Source of the DNA: JBAVQS01 sp049694275
GTDB lineage: Bacteria; Chloroflexota; Anaerolineae; UBA4142; SHND01
Direction: 5' to 3'
DNA: 36,100 bases
Assembly (NCBI GenBank): GCA_049694275.1
Contig: JBAVQS010000006.1
Coordinates: forward strand, 1-36,100
Below are positions 32,778 to 36,100 of the stretch, piece by piece; the first letter of the stretch is position 1, and each line of letters opens with the position of its first letter. Both the position numbers and the translations under genes were made by a program. The notes under the pieces are model-generated. The model was not told the origin of the DNA and did no database searches. It saw only the letters and a program-made list of their open reading frames with translations.

Positions 32778-33218
32778 ATGAATCCGTCGGACATTACTCT
32801 ATTGCGTGTCTCCGCCACCTCCAGCCCCTTCAAGGTTGCCGGCGCGATTGCGCACGCGCTGCGGCATCAACCGCAGATTACCGTACAGGCCATCGGCGCG
32901 CCCGCCTTGAATCAAACTCTCAAAGCGCTCGTCTATGCGCGGCGTTATCTCGAAGAGGACAAGCTCGATCTGTTCGCCGTGCCCTCCTTTGTCGATCTGG
33001 AGATCGATGGCGCGACCAAAACCGCCGTGCGGTTCGTGGTCGACTCTACGCCCCGGGCCGCGGCGCCGTCTGCGCCTACGACGCCACCCGCGCCCACGAC
33101 GCCGCCTGCGCCTACGACACCGCCCGCGCCTACGACGCCGCCTGCGCCTACGACACCGCCCGCGCCTACAACGCCGCCCGCGCCTACGACGCCGCCTGCG
33201 CCTACGACACCCGCGTAA
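32778..33218 (+). CDS. SpoVS-domain protein with Pro/Thr repeat tail
   Basis: Residues 7-95 match the stage V sporulation protein S (SpoVS) family: LRVSATSSPFKVAGAIAHAL, VQAIGAPALNQTLKALVYAR and FAVPSFVDLEIDGATKTAVR are the characteristic blocks. SpoVS is a small, possibly nucleic-acid-binding protein that occurs in non-sporulating bacteria too. The usual length is about 86 residues; this one is 146 because residues 99-146 are eight copies of the hexapeptide APTTPP (the last reads APTTPA). The tail is encoded by an 18-bp tandem repeat and could change length by slippage without loss of frame. It has its own promoter and ribosome binding site and ends at a bidirectional terminator. What the tail does is unknown; it may be a flexible linker or adhesive segment. 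Confidence 0.85.
   Translation: MNPSDITLLRVSATSSPFKVAGAIAHALRHQPQITVQAIGAPALNQTLKALVYARRYLEEDKLDLFAVPSFVDLEIDGATKTAVRFVVDSTPRAAAPSAPTTPPAPTTPPAPTTPPAPTTPPAPTTPPAPTTPPAPTTPPAPTTPA
33072..33215 (+). repeat. 18-bp in-frame tandem repeat (APTTPP)8
   Basis: Eight 18-bp units of type GCGCCTACGACGCCGCCT encode APTTPP hexapeptides. Units differ at one to three bases, mostly synonymous, so the array has had time to diverge but stays in frame. Confidence 0.9.
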
Positions 33219-33310
33219 AGAATCGCCGTACGCGGGTGATTGTGTCGTTCTGTAGGGCGGGCTTGTCGCGCCTGTCGCCTGTTCCACTTTCGCTTGCGAT
33301 AGAACAAAAA

Positions 33311-33345
33311 AGAGACGCCGGTCATTGACCGGCGTCTCTTTTTTT
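33311..33345. terminator. Bidirectional terminator between convergent genes
   Basis: A perfect 13-bp stem AGAGACGCCGGTC/GACCGGCGTCTCT (33311-33323 and 33327-33339, 3-base loop) has a T run of seven on the right and an A run on the left, so it can end both the SpoVS transcript and the minus-strand surface protein transcript. Confidence 0.9.
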
Positions 33346-33365
33346 GTTTCATGCCGTGTATGTCA

Positions 33366-35237
33366 TTACAAGTTGGTGCGCCTCCGGCGGAGGAGATAGA
33401 GCGTGCCGGCGAGTGCGCCGAGCACGAGCGTGCCTGCGCCGAGGCCGAGGAGGAACGGCGTCTGATCGAATTCCGACGCCATCACGGCAGGGACTGCGAC
33501 GACGGCGGCGGGATGGCGCGTGCCTGTCCCGTTCAGTGCGACATCCTCCAATTCATAGTAATAGGTACGTCCGGGGAGGACCGTCTTGTCCTCGTAGGTG
33601 TAGCTGTTGCCCGTCACTGCGTTGGCGGCGGCGGGGATCAGGTCGGCATTCACGCGGACATACGGGCCTTCCTGCTTTTCACTGCGATAGACGTTGAACC
33701 CGGCGGTGTTGATCTCACTCGCGGTCGCCCATTGGAGCGAGACGGCCCCCGGCTTGTTGACGGCGCGCGGGATGGGGCGAATCTCAAAGGACGAGAGGCC
33801 GACCGCGGTGGTGCGCAGCGCATCGAAACACTCGCTGGCGGTGCTGAGTGTGCCGTCGAATGCGCCGTTGTCGACGCCCAGCCCTTTCTTGGAATAGATG
33901 GTGGGCGCATTGCTGCTGCCAAAGTCAATGTTCCAACAGTAGCGCCCGATGGTCTGCGGGATAAAGGCGGCCGAGCTCACGGTCGCGTTGGTGCTGGACG
34001 CCAGGGTTTGGGTGTTGGTAAAGACAATCGCGTGGACCAAACTCGACAGCGTGCCGGGTCCGCTGTAACAGGTGCCGGGGTTGGGCAGAACATACGGGTC
34101 CATCTGGCAGACCGTGAACGTCACGGTCCCGGCGACATTGAGGAGCGTGCCGCTCCCGTTGACGGCGGTGATGACGGCGGTGTCGGTGACGCCGGGGCTG
34201 GCGCCGATGGTGACGCTGACGGGGGAGCTGCTGGTCGTCAGCCCTTCGGGCACGCCGCCGCTGACGAGCGCAAGCTGGTTGTCGATACTGCCGCCGGCGG
34301 CGTCATAGTTGATAAACTTGATGTGGTAGCTGGCGCCGGAGAGTGCGCCGGGGTCGATGTTCTGGCCCCAGCGGATTTCGGCGGGCCAAAAGCGCTCGTT
34401 GCCGATGGCGACGTGTGCGGCGAACTCGAGCATGGTATTGGCCGAGGCGGTGGTGGTGGTGATGGTGACGGTGTAGTACGCAAAGAACTCGGTGTTGGTG
34501 CCGGTGCTGTCGACGACGGCGCCGCCGATGCAGCACTGGTGGCCCATCGCAATGCTGGCGCCGGAGATGGGGGCGTCGGCATAGACGGAGATGAGCCGGT
34601 TGCCATACAGCTTCTCAAAGGCGTCGAGGCGGTCCTGGACGTTGCAGGTGCCGAGTGCGTAAATGGTGGAGCAGAAGGGATCGTCCGGTGCGGCGACGGT
34701 GGCGGAATAATAGACGCCGTTGTGGAAACGCTGGCAGATGGTAAAGTCGCTGAGGGCGCCGGAGGTGGAATAGCCGTCGCAGGGGTTAGGGTTTTCCGTC
34801 TGGCCGATGGCCTGCTGCGCCAGCGTAATCGCCTGGGCCCACGAGACCATGAAATCATAGTCGTGGACGTAGATGCCGCCGGTCTTGTCGGACCAGGAGA
34901 TGCCAAAGTAATAGTTGTGGACGGTGAGGCCGGTGCTGTTGGTGCCGAACATGCGCTGCCAGGTGCCCATGCCGGTGGTATAGTTGGCCTGGGAGGCATT
35001 CAGGTTACCGCCGGTCCAGGTGCCGCCCGTGGTTGAGGTGCAGTCGTCGACGGGATAACCGCTGTTGCGACACTGCTCCGGGGTGACCTTGTCATTGGCG
35101 GACGCCGGGGCGGCGGTGCGAAAAGCCAGGAACACAAAGAGGCCCATGGCGATCAGCGGGAGCGCCACCAGGCCGAACAGTTGGGTCAGGCACGACCGGG
35201 GGATGCCCAGCCGCGCAAATTGTAACGATGGTTTCAT
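33366..35237 (-). CDS. Large secreted anchored protein with Fn3-like domain, function unknown
   Basis: A 623-residue exported protein. I chose ATG 35237 because GGAGGAGAAGGAG lies directly upstream; the longer frame to 35270 lacks such a site. A signal peptide (hydrophobic LFGLVALPLIAMGLFVFLAF, cut near ASA) leads to a long unclassified beta-rich region with about a dozen cysteines, often in pairs (HQCCIGG), suggesting disulfides. Residues about 470-580 are an Fn3-like domain (VSLQWATASEINTAGFNVYR and YTYEDKTVLPGRTYYYELED). The last 27 residues form a helix, FLLGLGAGTLVLGALAGTLY, ending LLRRRRTNL. The Fn3 block and tail are like those of the 26.2-27.2 kb protein. It lies downstream of the small peptide gene, separated by a 90-bp repeat array, and shares its strand. 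Role: surface protein, partner unknown. Confidence 0.8.
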   Translation of the reverse strand: MKPSLQFARLGIPRSCLTQLFGLVALPLIAMGLFVFLAFRTAAPASANDKVTPEQCRNSGYPVDDCTSTTGGTWTGGNLNASQANYTTGMGTWQRMFGTNSTGLTVHNYYFGISWSDKTGGIYVHDYDFMVSWAQAITLAQQAIGQTENPNPCDGYSTSGALSDFTICQRFHNGVYYSATVAAPDDPFCSTIYALGTCNVQDRLDAFEKLYGNRLISVYADAPISGASIAMGHQCCIGGAVVDSTGTNTEFFAYYTVTITTTTASANTMLEFAAHVAIGNERFWPAEIRWGQNIDPGALSGASYHIKFINYDAAGGSIDNQLALVSGGVPEGLTTSSSPVSVTIGASPGVTDTAVITAVNGSGTLLNVAGTVTFTVCQMDPYVLPNPGTCYSGPGTLSSLVHAIVFTNTQTLASSTNATVSSAAFIPQTIGRYCWNIDFGSSNAPTIYSKKGLGVDNGAFDGTLSTASECFDALRTTAVGLSSFEIRPIPRAVNKPGAVSLQWATASEINTAGFNVYRSEKQEGPYVRVNADLIPAAANAVTGNSYTYEDKTVLPGRTYYYELEDVALNGTGTRHPAAVVAVPAVMASEFDQTPFLLGLGAGTLVLGALAGTLYLLRRRRTNL

Positions 35238-35317
35238 TACTTGCTCCTTCTCCTCCAACGATGAATTCATTCACTCACGCGACGAGTGTCATTGCAACGA
35301 ATAGACAAAAGCCAAAG

Positions 35318-35379
35318 GCCGGAGCATGAGATGTTCCAGCGGAACGTCTCTACCGGCGTGTGGGACATCGTGCGATGTC
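35318..35379 (-). promoter_or_regulatory. Structured 5' leader of the anchored Fn3-like protein gene
   Basis: Two hairpins lie 80-140 bases upstream of ATG 35237: GACATC/GATGTC (35364-35369 and 35374-35379) and a nested one made of GAGATGTTCC/GGAACGTCTC (35328-35337, 35341-35350, one wobble) closed by GCCGG/CCGGC (35318-35322, 35353-35357). I cannot match them to a riboswitch class. The function is unknown; operator-like sites are also possible. Confidence 0.35.
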
Positions 35380-35490
35380 TATTGGATTGCGCTAAAAGGT
35401 GAGCTACTACTCAAGTAGTGTCGATGTGAGGGGCGGCCAGCTAGTCGGCGAGATGGTACCTTTGGACTAGCGCAGAGCGTTTTAAGGGAC

Positions 35491-35728
35491 TCGTTGACGC
35501 GAGCGGGATGTTTCGGTCGCACAGGGCGCTCCCTCCGCATGACCGAGGGAAGGGTGTCACCCTGAGAGGAGCGAAGGGTCTCGTTGCCGCGAGCGGGATG
35601 CTTCGGTCGCACAGGGCGCTTCCTCCGCATGACCGAGGGAAGGGTGTCACCCTGAGGGGAGCGAAGGGTCTCGTTGCCGCGAGCGGGATGCTTCGGTCGC
35701 ACAGGACGCTCCCTCAGCATGACAGGCC
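35491..35728. repeat. 90-bp tandem repeat, 2.6 copies
   Basis: Units begin at 35491, 35581 and 35671 with TCGTTG(A/C)CGCGAGCGGGATG and continue with TTCGGTCGCACAGG. Each contains GTGTCACCCTGAG...GAGCGAAGGGTCTCG, the same half-element style as the dispersed TGTCATTCTGAG family, and the array ends with CCTCAGCATGACAGG. The copies differ at only a few bases, so the expansion is recent. It separates the peptide gene from the anchored protein gene. Confidence 0.9.
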
Positions 35729-35734
35729 AGGAAC

Positions 35735-35779
35735 AAAAAACCGCATCACGCGCGAACCCAAGGTTCGACGGTGATACGG
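35735..35779 (-). terminator. Intrinsic terminator of the small peptide gene
   Basis: On the minus strand the stem is CCGTATCAC (plus 35771-35779) with GTGATGCGG (plus 35741-35749), one U-G pair, enclosing an inner CGAACC/GGTTCG stem, followed by a run of six T (plus A run 35735-35740). This is a clear rho-independent terminator about 70 bases beyond the stop codon. Confidence 0.85.
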
Positions 35780-35784
35780 ATAGA

Positions 35785-35808
35785 AACCTCATCCTCGTCG
35801 ATGAGGTT
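35785..35808 (-). other. Hairpin in the 3' untranslated region of the peptide transcript
   Basis: Perfect 9-bp stem AACCTCATC/GATGAGGTT (35785-35793 and 35800-35808), six-base loop, between the peptide stop and the terminator. It may stabilise the transcript. Confidence 0.5.
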
Positions 35809-35846
35809 TGGGGTAGACGCGGCAATCGCTCACGCCGCGCGCTGGG

Positions 35847-36023
35847 TTAACTGCGAAGCGTCGTGTTGATGGTGCAGAGGCCAGTGTTCTTCAAGTTGGT
35901 ATCGATTGTGCAGTTCGTGGCAAGCGCCTCAAGGGGCGAGCGGTAAAGGATGCTCGGCTTGTCATAAGGCTTGCGCACTGGCTGGCCGGCGACCTGGGCC
36001 GGGTCATAGGTCGGGTTGGACAT
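35847..36023 (-). CDS. Candidate RiPP precursor peptide, 58 aa, tandem-repeat core
   Basis: A 58-residue peptide gene on the minus strand, ATG 36023 with GGAGG seven bases upstream. Residues 1-36 look like a leader: hydrophilic, with RKPYDKPSILYRSPLEALAT (17-36), which carries Y-x-x-P (Y20, P23) as in leaders bound by PqqD-type recognition domains of lasso systems, with Ile25, Ser29 and Thr36 near the positions of Leu, Gly and Thr in that motif. Residues 38-58 are a core-like segment with two matched 9-mers, CTIDTNLKN (38-46) and CTINTTLRS (50-58), joined by TGL. The two cysteines are 12 apart. There is no signal peptide or membrane helix. The promoter, ribosome binding site and terminator fit a highly expressed small transcript. 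PqqD, HprK-like and C25 genes lie on the same strand 4-14 kb downstream. The modification, if any, is unproven. It could instead be an unmodified secreted or regulatory peptide. Confidence 0.75.
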   Translation of the reverse strand: MSNPTYDPAQVAGQPVRKPYDKPSILYRSPLEALATNCTIDTNLKNTGLCTINTTLRS

Positions 36024-36069
36024 GCGAGTGCCTCCAAATAATGATGACAGGAGAAATAAGCTGTCTCAT

Positions 36070-36098
36070 ACTATCGCACATTTTCCACCGATTGTCAA
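36070..36098 (-). promoter_or_regulatory. Promoter of the small peptide gene
   Basis: On the minus strand there is a perfect -35 TTGACA (plus TGTCAA at 36093-36098), a 17-base spacer and a -10 GATAGT (plus ACTATC at 36070-36075). The predicted start near 36063 gives a 40-base leader ending at the GGAGG. Confidence 0.65.
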
Positions 36099-36100
36099 CC

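Noticed and set aside
33072..33215. Regular repeats resembling a CRISPR array
   Set aside because: Units are contiguous 18-mers without spacers, in frame inside the SpoVS gene, so they are a coding tandem repeat.
33351..35036. 561-codon plus-strand open frame opposite the anchored surface protein
   Set aside because: Gly/Asp/Val-rich with no recognisable domain and no ribosome binding site; the minus frame has a signal peptide, Fn3 domain and membrane tail.

Overview
The window looks like a chromosomal piece of a moderately GC-rich environmental bacterium, most likely a member of the Chloroflexota (Anaerolineae or a related uncultured class). This is inferred from the gene mix: DUF4012 protein, SpoVS-domain protein, PD40 propeller protein, gingipain-like C25 peptidases with DUF11 repeats, and secreted proteins with long Thr/Pro linkers. 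No rRNA, tRNA or CRISPR array is visible.

Layout. 1-3.2 kb (minus): a secreted lectin-like protein and an acyl-CoA ligase. 3.3-7.8 kb (plus): uridine kinase, a HepT-like DUF86 protein and three GT4 glycosyltransferases in an overlapping run. 8-11.2 kb (plus): a ParA-TPR-transmembrane fusion and a GT2/polyprenyl-phosphate sugar transferase fusion, which with the GT4 genes suggests assembly of a surface glycan. 11.3-13.3 kb (plus): a radical SAM/SPASM enzyme with its own promoter and an S26 (signal peptidase-like) protease. 13.6-21.5 kb (plus): a small coiled-coil membrane protein, a secreted glycoside hydrolase-like protein, a PD40 propeller protein, a DUF4012 protein and an ABC exporter. 21.5-31.9 kb (minus): PqqD, an HprK-like kinase, a nucleotidyltransferase-like protein (NTP_transf_5), a C25 peptidase lipoprotein, an Fn3-like anchored protein and a 1543-aa C25 peptidase with DUF11 repeats. 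32-36.1 kb: repeat-rich spacer, a SpoVS protein with a Pro/Thr repeat tail, a large secreted anchored protein (minus), a 90-bp tandem repeat array and, at the right edge, a 58-codon peptide gene (minus).

The most interesting item is that 58-aa ORF at 35847-36023 (minus). It has a good ribosome binding site, a strong promoter and an intrinsic terminator. It has a leader-like half with a YxxP motif and a Cys-containing C-terminal half made of two near-repeats (CTIDTNLKN and CTINTTLRS). With PqqD, HprK-like kinase, NTP_transf_5, radical SAM/SPASM, S26 and C25 proteases and an ABC exporter in the same window, the simplest reading is a RiPP-type modified peptide system embedded in a surface polysaccharide/surface protein locus. 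No asparagine-synthetase-like cyclase or lasso B2 protease is visible, so the chemistry is open. The intergenic DNA also carries several related palindromic elements (TGTCATTCTGAG-type ends), a second palindromic family, and an orphan terminator.
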